This document shows, piece after piece, positions 43,390 to 51,742 of a stretch of 64,000 bases of DNA. Position numbers and translations under genes: made by a program. The stretch is from Desulforhopalus sp. (lineage in GTDB: Bacteria > Desulfobacterota > Desulfobulbia > Desulfobulbales > Desulfocapsaceae). The notes beneath the pieces are model-generated. The model was not told the DNA's origin. It was given only the letters and a program-made list of their open reading frames with translations, and did not search any database. The stretch covers positions 186,001-250,000 of the forward strand of contig JAOTRX010000006.1 of assembly GCA_030247675.1 (NCBI GenBank), in the 5' to 3' direction. The first letter of the stretch is position 1. Every line of letters begins with the position of its first letter.

Positions 43390-45081
43390 ATGGGTAAAGA
43401 CACTTCAATGGAACAAAGGGAAGTGGATCGCTATACCGAGGAGGTGCTCGAACACGGCATCTCGCGGCGCAGCTTTCTGTCACGCACCGCTATCGGTGCA
43501 GCAGGTATCGGGATGTTGGGGCTTACCGGACTTGTGGCCAAACAAGCACAAGCGGCTCCGGCGGAAGAAGCTCTTGAATTTGCCAAGAGTTCCGACGGCG
43601 GGGCAACGCTCAACTTCATGCCGAAGCCGAAACCAATTGCCGATAAGGATATCAAGACCACCTTGACCTTCGACGTGATTGTTGTCGGTGCCGGCGCCTC
43701 GGGCGTTCCGGCCGCCCTTTCCGCCGCCGAAAACGGTGCCAAGGTGGCGGTGATCCAGAAGCACCCCATGCCGGTTTCCCAGGGCAACACCGGCTCGGGC
43801 ATCGATCTCGCAACGAGCGATAAGGCAGGGATTGAGGCGCTTGTCGCCAAACTGATGAACGACAACAACCACCGCTGCAACCCAGCACTGCTCAGGCAAT
43901 GGGCCTACAACTCCGGTGAAGCTGTCAAGTGGGTCATCGACCGCGCCAAGCAGGGCGGCTCGCCGGTTGTCGATCAGGGGAGCGGGCCGCAGTTCGCTAT
44001 CCGCAAGGTCAATGGCTACACCCTGAATTACGTCACCTCGTTCTTCGGACCAAAACCGTACACCACCGGCGACGGCATGCGCGCCCTGGCCAAGACCGCC
44101 GAGAAGGCTGGCGTTCAGTTCTTCTTCAACATGCCGGCACAGCAGCTGGTCCAGAGCAAATCCGGCGAAGTCGTCGGCGTCATTGCCAAGGGAAGGGATG
44201 GAAAATACACCAAGTTTCTTGCCAAGAAAGGGGTCATCCTGGCTACCGGTGATTACCAGAACAACGAGGCGATGTGCAACTACTTCATCCCCGATATCAA
44301 GCATTTCGGTCGGAAGATGATGGACCGCACCGGCGACGGTTTTGCCATGGCCTACTGGGCAGGCGGGGTCATCGAGCCGATCGGTCACACCAAGATGCTC
44401 CACGACTTTGATGCCGGACCGGCCTCGATGTGCGACATGCCGTTCTTGGCGGTCAATCGTCAGGGCAAGCGTTTTATCAATGAGACCGTCGAGATGTCGC
44501 TGTTCAACAACTACCTGCGCGATGCGGCCAACGCCGGCCATTATGCCCAGGTCTTCGACTCGAACTATATGACCCAGGCCGAAGGATGGCCCGGCAAACT
44601 GGTTCCGCCCGAAGGGCTGAAGAATTATATGCCCGATGACCCAAGCCCGAAAAAGGGCGTCTTCGAATCGCAAGTCAATACCCATGTGGCCGACACCCTC
44701 GAAGAACTCGCGAAAAAACTGGAGATTACCGACCCGGCAGCCTTTGTAGCCACCGTCAAACGCTACAATGAACTGGTCGCCTCCGGCAAGGACGACGACT
44801 TCGGCAAGCCCGCTAACCGGCTGGTGCCAGTCGAGAAGGCACCGTTCTACGGCATCCACCGCCGGGTTCGGGTGTCGACGATCTGCTCCGGCATGCTGGT
44901 CAACGAGAACCATCAGGCCCTCGACGCCGACGGTAAGGGCATCAAGGGTCTGTATCTGATCGGCAACCTCGGCGGCGGCTTCTACGGCGGCGTCGATTAT
45001 CCGCTGACCGTTTTCGGTTTGTCGCTTGGCCGTTGTTATACCTTCGGCTATCTCGCCGGCAAGCATGTGGCGAAGTTGTAG
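43390..45081 (+). CDS. Tat-exported FAD-dependent reductase (flavocytochrome c/fumarate reductase flavoprotein type)
   Basis: About 563 residues. A twin-arginine signal (SRRSFLSRTAIGAAG) is followed by an FAD_binding_2 domain: IVVGAGASGVPAALSAAENGAKV, NTGSGIDLATSDKAG, MPFLAVNRQGKRFINETVEM and the C-terminal LYLIGNLGGGFYGGVDYP, LSLGRCYTFGYLAG. The family includes periplasmic fumarate, urocanate, methacrylate/acrylate and related reductases. Unlike Shewanella flavocytochrome c it has no fused heme domain; a tetraheme cytochrome is encoded next. The start at 43390 has AAGGAGG. Substrate is not deducible from visible residues; an alpha,beta-unsaturated acid as anaerobic electron acceptor is the family norm. 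Confidence 0.88.
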   Translation: MGKDTSMEQREVDRYTEEVLEHGISRRSFLSRTAIGAAGIGMLGLTGLVAKQAQAAPAEEALEFAKSSDGGATLNFMPKPKPIADKDIKTTLTFDVIVVGAGASGVPAALSAAENGAKVAVIQKHPMPVSQGNTGSGIDLATSDKAGIEALVAKLMNDNNHRCNPALLRQWAYNSGEAVKWVIDRAKQGGSPVVDQGSGPQFAIRKVNGYTLNYVTSFFGPKPYTTGDGMRALAKTAEKAGVQFFFNMPAQQLVQSKSGEVVGVIAKGRDGKYTKFLAKKGVILATGDYQNNEAMCNYFIPDIKHFGRKMMDRTGDGFAMAYWAGGVIEPIGHTKMLHDFDAGPASMCDMPFLAVNRQGKRFINETVEMSLFNNYLRDAANAGHYAQVFDSNYMTQAEGWPGKLVPPEGLKNYMPDDPSPKKGVFESQVNTHVADTLEELAKKLEITDPAAFVATVKRYNELVASGKDDDFGKPANRLVPVEKAPFYGIHRRVRVSTICSGMLVNENHQALDADGKGIKGLYLIGNLGGGFYGGVDYPLTVFGLSLGRCYTFGYLAGKHVAKL

Positions 45082-45106
45082 GCTTAAAAGGCCAAGAAAG
45101 AGCTAG

Positions 45107-45126
45107 GGAACGGTTGCGGCCGTTCC
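45107..45126 (+). other. Stem-loop between flavoprotein and cytochrome genes
   Basis: GGAACGG pairs with CCGTTCC around a six-base loop, with no U-run. It could protect the upstream mRNA or adjust the ratio of the two subunits. Confidence 0.4.
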
Positions 45127-45153
45127 TCCACAATATTTACGATTGGAGGAATA

Positions 45154-45531
45154 ATGAAAAACAAAACTCTACAAAAGTTCTTGTTTTCCTTTTCATTTTT
45201 GATGTTTTTCGCAGGCGGTGTTTATGCCGCAGATCCGGCGAAAATGGAAAACAGTGCCTTAGGAAAATTGCATGCCGATCAGGGCATTGACTGTGCCCAA
45301 TGTCACGAAAACGCCAAAAACCCCGAACCGGTAGCAATGGAAAAATGCCTGAGCTGCCATGGCGAGACGGCAAAACTCGCCGAGAAAACCGCTAACGTTA
45401 AACCGCACAACCCTCACGAGAATCGCCATTACGGCACGGAGGCCGATTGTAACCTGTGCCATCACCAGCACAAAAAATCGGAGAATTTCTGTCTGCCGTG
45501 TCATTCGCGGTTTGCTTTTGCAGTCCCTTGA
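45154..45531 (+). CDS. Periplasmic small tetraheme cytochrome c
   Basis: A 125-residue protein with a Sec signal (FLFSFSFLMFFAGGVYA) and four CxxCH heme sites: CAQCH (47-51), CLSCH (65-69), CNLCH (99-103) and CLPCH (113-117). Extra His residues (HNPHENRHYG, HHQHKK) can give bis-His ligation, as in the heme domain of flavocytochrome c3. It is the expected electron donor to the Tat flavoprotein encoded just upstream, receiving electrons from a membrane quinol dehydrogenase not present here. The ribosome site GGAGG precedes the ATG. Confidence 0.92.
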   Translation: MKNKTLQKFLFSFSFLMFFAGGVYAADPAKMENSALGKLHADQGIDCAQCHENAKNPEPVAMEKCLSCHGETAKLAEKTANVKPHNPHENRHYGTEADCNLCHHQHKKSENFCLPCHSRFAFAVP

Positions 45532-45552
45532 TTTGGAAGGAGGATAAGGCCG

Positions 45553-45581
45553 GCAGCCCACCGGAAATCTGGTCGGGCTGC
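45553..45581 (+). other. Stem-loop between cytochrome and porin genes
   Basis: GCAGCCC pairs with GGGCTGC around a 15-base loop that itself contains ACC / GGT. No U-run follows, so it is likely an mRNA stability or processing element inside the operon. Confidence 0.4.
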
Positions 45582-45707
45582 TACTTGAGTACCGTGCAGA
45601 TTGGCTAAATCAATGTGTCTCAAGGTACTTACACCCCACGACGAGGTATTGAAGAGAGGCTCTCTTGTGGGGGGTTGGAGAAAATCAATATCAAAGAGAG
45701 GAAGAGT

Positions 45708-46940
45708 ATGAAATTTTTAGCAACAACAGCAATTGCCGGAGTGCTTCTCTCCAGTGTGTCTGCCCTGGCGGCGGACGATTTGAAGAGTGCTTTCTCGGAA
45801 GGCACCCTCAAGGGAGAGGTCCGAACATTCTATTATTCGAGGGATTTCGACAAACAAACACCCGATAGAGCAGATCTGGCTCTCGGCACCCTCATGTACT
45901 ATCGCACCGCCCCGCTTTTTGGGCTGACCGCCGGGCTCGGTACCGCCACGGCCAGTGACATCGGTAGCGATGATGATAAGGCGGTGTATGGCCTTCTGGC
46001 CAGGGATGCCGATGGCGGCCATGACAGTTTTGCCCGGCTGCAGGAATACTTCATCCAGGGGAACTGGTTCGACACAACCATCAAACTGGGTGCCCAGGAG
46101 ATTGAATCGGCCTTTCTCAATGGCCACGATATCCGCCTGCTGCCAAAAACCTACCGGGGCCTGACCGTCGAAAACAAAAGTGTTGAGAATCTCACCCTCA
46201 AGGCCTTTTACCTCACCGATTTTATGGGCTGGGCCGATGACGATTTCGTGAGAATGGCCTCCGTTGCCCAGGAAGCAGACGATGAAGCGCTGCTCGCCGG
46301 TAGTGTCCGGTATGTTTTCCCCTTTAAGGTTGTTTCCTTAGATACCGAGGCCTGGGATTATCGAATGGAGGATGTATTCAATTCGACCTATTTCAAGGCT
46401 ACTGTGGGCAAGAAGTTTGACAGCTTCAATGTCAGTTTTACCCCCTCCTACCTCAAGCAGGATTCCATAGGAGATGATCTGGCCGGTGCGTTCGACACCG
46501 ACCAATATGGTTTTAACACCGCTTTGAGATTTGCCGGTTTCGATGTTACCGCCTTTTATGCCAAGACCGGTGATAATGACCTGTTTGTGCCCTGGGGTGA
46601 CGGAAAGGTGCTGATCCAGCAGATCAACGCTTCAGGACGGGCTGATGAAGATGCCTACGCCCTCAAACTTGGGTATGATTTTTCCACCATCGGCGCAAAG
46701 GGACTGAGCGCCTATGTCTTCCATGGCCTGTATGACACTCCCGATTCCGGGACCCATGCGGCGCCCGACATCAATGAAACCAACTTCAGCGCAACCTATG
46801 CCTTTGGCGGTAGTCTCGATGGGTTGAGTCTTCGCGCCCGCTATGCCATCGTCGATTTTGACAGCAATCAAGCCGATGATTTCGATGATTTCAGGATCTA
46901 CCTCAAATACACCTTTTCCTTTGGTGGCAAGAAAAGTTGA
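45708..46940 (+). CDS. Outer-membrane porin (OprD-like)
   Basis: About 410 residues. The signal peptide is MKFLATTAIAGVLLSSVSALA, cleaved before ADD. The mature protein has alternating amphipathic strands with aromatic ends (GEVRTFYYSRDF, GLTAGLGTATAS, ALKLGYDFSTIG) and ends in a strand-like FRIYLKYTFSFGG rather than a terminal Phe. The pattern resembles OprD-family porins of delta- and epsilon-proteobacteria. Start 45708 has AGAGAGGAAG; the longer frame from 45615 adds a non-signal extension. Position behind the periplasmic reductase and cytochrome suggests it admits their electron acceptor. Confidence 0.7.
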   Translation: MKFLATTAIAGVLLSSVSALAADDLKSAFSEGTLKGEVRTFYYSRDFDKQTPDRADLALGTLMYYRTAPLFGLTAGLGTATASDIGSDDDKAVYGLLARDADGGHDSFARLQEYFIQGNWFDTTIKLGAQEIESAFLNGHDIRLLPKTYRGLTVENKSVENLTLKAFYLTDFMGWADDDFVRMASVAQEADDEALLAGSVRYVFPFKVVSLDTEAWDYRMEDVFNSTYFKATVGKKFDSFNVSFTPSYLKQDSIGDDLAGAFDTDQYGFNTALRFAGFDVTAFYAKTGDNDLFVPWGDGKVLIQQINASGRADEDAYALKLGYDFSTIGAKGLSAYVFHGLYDTPDSGTHAAPDINETNFSATYAFGGSLDGLSLRARYAIVDFDSNQADDFDDFRIYLKYTFSFGGKKS

Positions 46941-46968
46941 TGGGTAACATGATAGTGCAATTTGGCTA

Positions 46969-47027
46969 TTAAAGCTGAGTTGAGCAACTTGCCTGCTTAA
47001 ACGAAACTTATGCCCTTGTGGTATAAA
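46969..47027 (+). repeat. Dispersed palindromic repeat, copy E
   Basis: A near-consensus copy: AAAGCTGAGTTGAGC, arms TTGAGC / GCTTAA, then ACGAAAC and TATGCCCTTGTGG. It lies 28 bases after the porin stop and just before a long hairpin. Confidence 0.85.
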
Positions 47028-47302
47028 CTCTCCTCAGCCTGTCCAACCTGAACACCGGTTGGGCAGGCTTGAGGGGTGTCCTGACCTGCCTCAGCCACCA
47101 TTATCTTCAGTGAAATCGTCAATAAGCAATATCTGTTCAGTTTTATAAAAAAGGACTGCCTGATTTTCTTGTATTTATGCCCAGCATTCAGGGGTGGCCC
47201 TAAGGGACCATCATCGCGGTTCAAATGATACCAAGAGGTGTAAAACCGGCTGTCATTATAGAATGCAACAATGTTCTCTTGATTTTTTTTAGACTTTCAG
47301 GT

Positions 47303-47317
47303 TGGCGCCTCTTTTGC
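47303..47317 (+). promoter_or_regulatory. Orphan sigma-54-like site, antisense to pntB
   Basis: TGGCGCCTCTTTTGC has exact -24/-12 spacing. It points into the 3' end of pntB, which is on the other strand, with no plus-strand gene within several kb. It could drive an antisense or small RNA, or be a chance match. Confidence 0.3.
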
Positions 47318-47393
47318 GCATACGTCTGATTATCTTCAGAAATACAATGGATGAGTTCGCTGTTTCCACGGGCAATAAGCCATAAACGCAAAA

Positions 47394-49343
47394 TCATACT
47401 GTGATTTCTTTTAGTTTTTCAAATAGATTTAAAGTGGTTTCCCTGGCATCACCAAGAAGCAGTATGGCCTTGCGGTTGTTGTACAGTTGATTAGGCACGC
47501 CCGAGTAGCCAGGATTTGTATCAAAGTTACAGACGATCACCTGCCTGGCATCCTGGGCATGCAGAATGGGCATCCCGGAGATAGGCGTGCCTTCACTTTC
47601 AATAGCTGCCGGGTTAACGACGTCACAGGCACCTATGACTATCGCTACATCGGTTTCACCGAACAGCTGATTAGCATCTTCCATCTCCAGCAGATTTTCA
47701 TAATCAACATCCGCCTCAGCCAGCAGTACGTTCATATGGCCCGGCATCCTGCCGGCAACCGGATGGATGGCGTATTTGACACTCGCCCCCCTCTGTTCGA
47801 GCAGCGCCGCCAACTCCACCAGCTTGAACTGTGCCTTGGCAAGGGCCATACCATAGCCAGGGATGATAACCACGCTTCTTGCCGCGGCCAGTGCCGCCAC
47901 TGCCTTCGATGTGGTATGGGATGCGGGGAGTGGTGTCTGAGCAGGTGTCTCTTCAACCAGGGACTGCTGCAGGAGCTGGATAGTTTCTTTGGCATCACCC
48001 TCTAAAAAGATGGTGTTTTCCTGACCGTACAAGGGGTTATCGACACCTGAATAGCCGGGTAGCCGATCGAAATTGCAGCAGATCACCTTTTTTGCCTCGT
48101 GGGCCATGAGAATGGGCATGCCCGAGATTGGGGTCCCTTCGACTTCGATGGCCGCCGGGTTGACCACATCGCAGGCACCGACGACGATAACCAGATCGGT
48201 TAGATGAAAGTCCGGGTTGATGACATCCATTTCCACGAGCATATCATAGTCGATGCCGGCCTCCGCCAGCAGCACATTCATATGTCCGGGCATGCGGCCG
48301 GCTACCGGATGGATGGCGTATTTGACATCCTTGCCCATCGCCGTCAAATCCTCGGCAAGGGTTGCGACCTCCTGTTGCGCCTTGGCCAGGGCCATACCGT
48401 AGCCCGGGACAATGATGATCTTCCCCGCCGTTCGTATGGCCGCTACTGCCCGGGGGAAAAGATCTGTGGTGTCAGTGGGAACTGTCTCGGCCTTTGGTGG
48501 CTGTACGGTAATAGCTGTTGTTTTGGCGATGGTCTGCTCTGGTTTGTAGTCCGGAAAAATAATCTTGCCTATTTTGCGGTTCATCGCCTTGCACATGACA
48601 TAGGTAAGAATCGAGCCGGAGGCGGCGACGGTTGCCCCGAAGGCGATCAGCAACTGGTTTTCGATCACCATACCGCAGAGGGAAGCAGCCAATCCTGCGG
48701 TTGCATTGAGCGATGAAATGAGCACAGGCATGTCGGCTCCACCAATACGAATTGCCAAAAGGATTCCAAAACAGATGCCAAGTACAATCTCCAAAACGAA
48801 AAAATAGGGGGCTATCCCACCTGGTATCAAGAGAGAGAGGGTACCGACAATCACCAGAGCGGCGATATTGAAGATCACCAAAAGATTGTGGCGCGTGACC
48901 ACCTGGGGGGACTGGACCATTTTACCCGCGAGTTTAGCACTGGCGATCATGCTGCCGCTGAACGTCAGGGAGCCGATGGCCAGACCGAGTACTCCAGAGA
49001 TTTCGCTTACCAGGCTGAGGGCAGGGGTTGCCCTGGAAAGCTCCACCAGGGAGACTAAAAAAGCGGCAATACCTCCTGCTCCGTGCTGAAAGGCTACCAT
49101 GGCCGGAACCTGGATCATGCTGACGGCCCGGGCCAGGGCAATGCCGGCTATTGCTCCCACGGTAAGCGCGAGGACAACGGTACCGATGTCGACGATGCCA
49201 TGCCGGTAAAGAACGAGAATAATGGCCAGGAACAGCGCTAAGGCAGCAGTCAGATTTCCGTGTTTCGCCCTGAGAGGTTCACGGAATTGCCAGATACCAA
49301 CTATAAGAAGAGCGATTACAATAAAATCGATGAGCAGTGTCAT
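47394..49343 (-). CDS. pntB: Proton-translocating transhydrogenase beta subunit with duplicated NADP-binding domain
   Basis: A 649-residue PntB, versus about 460 for the family. Residues 1-250 form the membrane domain II (about nine helices; FQHGAGGIAAFLV). Two tandem copies of domain III follow, about 292-462 and 477-649. Each contains GYGMALAKAQ, KYAIHPVAGRMPGHMNVLL, GACDVVNPAAIE and PGYSGV. The linker between them is ETPAQTPLPASH. At the position where standard PntB has K-R-S contacting the 2'-phosphate of NADP, both copies read CNFD. The subunit works with PntAA and PntAB encoded upstream, coupling hydride transfer between NAD(H) and NADP(H) to proton flow. Confidence 0.9.
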   Translation of the reverse strand: MTLLIDFIVIALLIVGIWQFREPLRAKHGNLTAALALFLAIILVLYRHGIVDIGTVVLALTVGAIAGIALARAVSMIQVPAMVAFQHGAGGIAAFLVSLVELSRATPALSLVSEISGVLGLAIGSLTFSGSMIASAKLAGKMVQSPQVVTRHNLLVIFNIAALVIVGTLSLLIPGGIAPYFFVLEIVLGICFGILLAIRIGGADMPVLISSLNATAGLAASLCGMVIENQLLIAFGATVAASGSILTYVMCKAMNRKIGKIIFPDYKPEQTIAKTTAITVQPPKAETVPTDTTDLFPRAVAAIRTAGKIIIVPGYGMALAKAQQEVATLAEDLTAMGKDVKYAIHPVAGRMPGHMNVLLAEAGIDYDMLVEMDVINPDFHLTDLVIVVGACDVVNPAAIEVEGTPISGMPILMAHEAKKVICCNFDRLPGYSGVDNPLYGQENTIFLEGDAKETIQLLQQSLVEETPAQTPLPASHTTSKAVAALAAARSVVIIPGYGMALAKAQFKLVELAALLEQRGASVKYAIHPVAGRMPGHMNVLLAEADVDYENLLEMEDANQLFGETDVAIVIGACDVVNPAAIESEGTPISGMPILHAQDARQVIVCNFDTNPGYSGVPNQLYNNRKAILLLGDARETTLNLFEKLKEITV

Positions 49344-49364
49344 TGCAGGGGGTCTCTGGGTTGA

Positions 49365-49664
49365 TCATTCAGGAAGTCTTCGTTTGCCTTTGAAGAGCTT
49401 CAGCATTCTGTCAGTAATGGCAAAGCCGCCGACCACATTGAAAGTTGCGGTCGTTATGGCGATGGCACCGAGAATTTTTTCCATGGCTGTGGTCGGCACG
49501 GAAAAAAGGATGAGCGCCGCCAGAATGGTTATGGCGGAGATAGCGTTGGTCATAGACATCAGTGGCGTATGCAGCAAAGGGGGAACCCGTGAAATAAGGG
49601 CGTAGCCAATGGCAAACGAAGCGATAAAAACCCCGGCCATCAAAAGCAGATTAAACATGGACAT
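49365..49664 (-). CDS. pntAB: Transhydrogenase alpha subunit, membrane part
   Basis: A 99-residue integral membrane protein matching the four-helix C-terminal domain of PntA: FIASFAIGYALISRVPPLLHTPLMS, MTNAISAITILAALI and ATFNVVGGFAITDRML. TPLMSMTNAIS is a family hallmark. Splitting of the alpha subunit into soluble and membrane polypeptides is common outside enterobacteria. GGAG precedes the ATG. It lies between pntAA and pntB on the minus strand. Confidence 0.92.
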   Translation of the reverse strand: MSMFNLLLMAGVFIASFAIGYALISRVPPLLHTPLMSMTNAISAITILAALILFSVPTTAMEKILGAIAITTATFNVVGGFAITDRMLKLFKGKRRLPE

Positions 49665-49783
49665 GTCTCCAGGTTATCAATGTCATACGGGAACAGCACG
49701 CGGGTGCTGGCAGCTACATTTCGTCTCTGCCGGCATCCGTTTTTTTCTTGCCATCCCGAGCCGTCACCCATTGTCGATGGAAC

Positions 49784-50938
49784 TCACTTCATGGCCTTCA
49801 GGGTACCTTCATGGACGATCTTCGACTGATGGGTAACAAGGGAGCTTTTGACGATTTCGTCATCAAAATCGAGGCTGTCCTTGCCCTTTTTAAAGAGATT
49901 TTCGACATAGTAATACAGGTTGTTGGCATACAGCCAACTTGCATGGACCGCCATCCGTCCGGGGATATTCTGGATGCCGCAGATATGGACTCCATGTTTT
50001 TCGATGAATTTACCGGGAACGGTGACGTCACAGTTCCCCCCCTGATCGATGGATACATCAATGATGACGGATCCGGGCTTCATGGCGGCGACCATCCTGT
50101 CGGTAATGAGGATGGGCGCCACTTCGCCAGGCACCAGGGCACTGAGAATGACCACATCGATATCCGCCAGGTGGCTGGAAATGAGCGCCCGTTCTTTTTC
50201 CAGCCACCCCTCATCAAGGGACTTTGCATACCCGCCACTGCCTGCTGCCAGTTCTTGAGGGATATCGAAAGCAATGACCTTGCCTCCCAGGCTGTCTGCT
50301 TCAACCGCGGCATTTTTTCGAATATCGAGAGTTTTGACAACACCACCCAACCGCTTGGCGGTGGCGATTGCCTGCAGGCCAACGACACCGATACCGATGA
50401 CCAGGAAATTTGCCGGTTTGATCGTGCCGATGGCGGTTCCAATCATCGGAATGAATTTCGGCAGCTGGTTGGCGGCCATTATGACTGATTTATACCCGGT
50501 AACCGCACTCATCGAGGATAGGGCGTCCATTCTTTGCGCGCGAGAAATCCGGGGGATGCCGTCCATGGTCAGGGCGGTGATATTTTTCTGCTGGAGATCC
50601 CTGACCATCTGATGGCTGCCGGGGGCCGCGGGATGGAGAAAGGTGATTAAGATGCTGTCTTTCTTCAGCATTTCCACTTCATGTTTGTTCATTTTTTCGT
50701 TGAAAACAGGCTGTTTAACCTTCAGGACCACATCGGCCTCGGCAAGCATTTTTTCCAGATCGGCGGCAATGGCCGCCCCGGCATTCCTGTAGTCATTGTC
50801 CATGATCAAGACCCCTTCGCCGGCCCCTGCTTCAACCACCACGCTGAAACCGAGGGCGATATATTTTTTTACGGTCTCGGGGGTAGCCGCCACCCGTTTT
50901 TCTTCGGATAAGATTTCTTTTGGTATTGCAATCAACAT
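49784..50938 (-). CDS. pntAA: Transhydrogenase alpha subunit, NAD-binding part
   Basis: About 384 residues, related to alanine dehydrogenase (domain I). It starts MLIAIPKEILSEEKRVAATPE and contains VVVEAGAGEGV, ALSSMSAVTGYKSV, the Rossmann motif VIGIGVVGLQAIATAKRLGG and GSVIIDVSIDQGGN. It binds NAD(H) in the cytoplasm. The ATG at 50938 has GAGG upstream and is preferred over 50950. It is followed by pntAB after about 120 bases and then pntB. Confidence 0.92.
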   Translation of the reverse strand: MLIAIPKEILSEEKRVAATPETVKKYIALGFSVVVEAGAGEGVLIMDNDYRNAGAAIAADLEKMLAEADVVLKVKQPVFNEKMNKHEVEMLKKDSILITFLHPAAPGSHQMVRDLQQKNITALTMDGIPRISRAQRMDALSSMSAVTGYKSVIMAANQLPKFIPMIGTAIGTIKPANFLVIGIGVVGLQAIATAKRLGGVVKTLDIRKNAAVEADSLGGKVIAFDIPQELAAGSGGYAKSLDEGWLEKERALISSHLADIDVVILSALVPGEVAPILITDRMVAAMKPGSVIIDVSIDQGGNCDVTVPGKFIEKHGVHICGIQNIPGRMAVHASWLYANNLYYYVENLFKKGKDSLDFDDEIVKSSLVTHQSKIVHEGTLKAMK

Positions 50939-51034
50939 GGTTAACCTCACTGGTAAGCCTGTTGCCAGGCAAGGAAAGTACGCTTAGCGGCGCAGCTGCG
51001 CTATGGCTGGAATATCGAGGAGCAGCCAGCCACT

Positions 51035-51466
51035 TCAAACAATACGAAATCTTTCCCGCACCACTGAGTAAAGCTTCCGCAGTGCCGGTTCGAATATGGG
51101 TGGTTGCTGGCTTCCGAGCAGGTCTTCCACTGTTCGGACAATCTCTGCCTTTATTTCCGTATTGAAGTCATTGGCGCTGTTTTTCAGGAATTCCATCATG
51201 GTCTCACAGGCAAGAATACGCACCTCGTAGTACAGGTTTTCATCGGCGCTTATATTCATCACCTGCCGGATCAGATCGTCATCAGGACGGCTGATCTTAC
51301 CGATTCTATTCAGCGTTTCTTCGCGCAACTTCCAGTTGTCCCGGTAGCGAAGTATCCTGGTCAGGCCAGGTTGGCATTCCTGCAGGTTGCCATCATCGGC
51401 AAGTTTGTAGATAAGCTCCAATACCGGTCCCCAGTCTTTCAGATTGCCAAATGGATCAGGTTGCAT
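51035..51466 (-). CDS. HEAT-like helical protein upstream of the transhydrogenase
   Basis: A 143-residue protein, all-helical by appearance, resembling short HEAT/armadillo repeats (ECQPGLTRILRYRDNWKLREETLNRIG, DDDLIRQVMNI, YEVRILACETMMEFLK). It has no enzyme motif. AAGGAG precedes the ATG. It lies about 95 bases before pntAA on the same strand, so it may be co-transcribed and serve in assembly or regulation of the transhydrogenase. That is inference. Confidence 0.6.
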   Translation of the reverse strand: MQPDPFGNLKDWGPVLELIYKLADDGNLQECQPGLTRILRYRDNWKLREETLNRIGKISRPDDDLIRQVMNISADENLYYEVRILACETMMEFLKNSANDFNTEIKAEIVRTVEDLLGSQQPPIFEPALRKLYSVVRERFRIV

Positions 51467-51742
51467 TTTTTCTCCTTGCTGTTGAGAGGAATAAACAGGA
51501 CGAGCTGTACTGCCTTATCCTGAAAAAGTTTTCGTATTTTCTCTTGAGCAAAGGCAATGCCAGATTGGAAGTATTAGATATCTTGCCGATATAATGTAGT
51601 ATTTTTAGAAGGGAATCGTCGCCGGGACGAGTACCGGTCGGGCGGAATCGCCCGCACCGGTTGGAGGGTATTAGGGTAATAGCTTAGAATTTTAGTGTTT
51701 TATTAAAACGGGCTAATTCGCCCGCAGGGGCGATATTGACAC

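Larger units (their letters stand above)
46941..47393. other. Convergent intergenic region with repeat, long hairpin and a sigma-54-like site
   Basis: About 450 bases between the porin and transhydrogenase genes. It holds repeat copy E (46969-47027) and a strong hairpin, AGCCTGTCCAACC with GGTTGGGCAGGCT (47036-47069), which may end the porin operon without a U-run. A plus-strand -24/-12 match lies at 47303-47317. No supported gene. Confidence 0.5.

Noticed and set aside
43480..45066. 528-codon minus-strand open frame opposite the Tat flavoprotein
   Set aside because: Antisense shadow of a clearly recognised FAD-dependent reductase.
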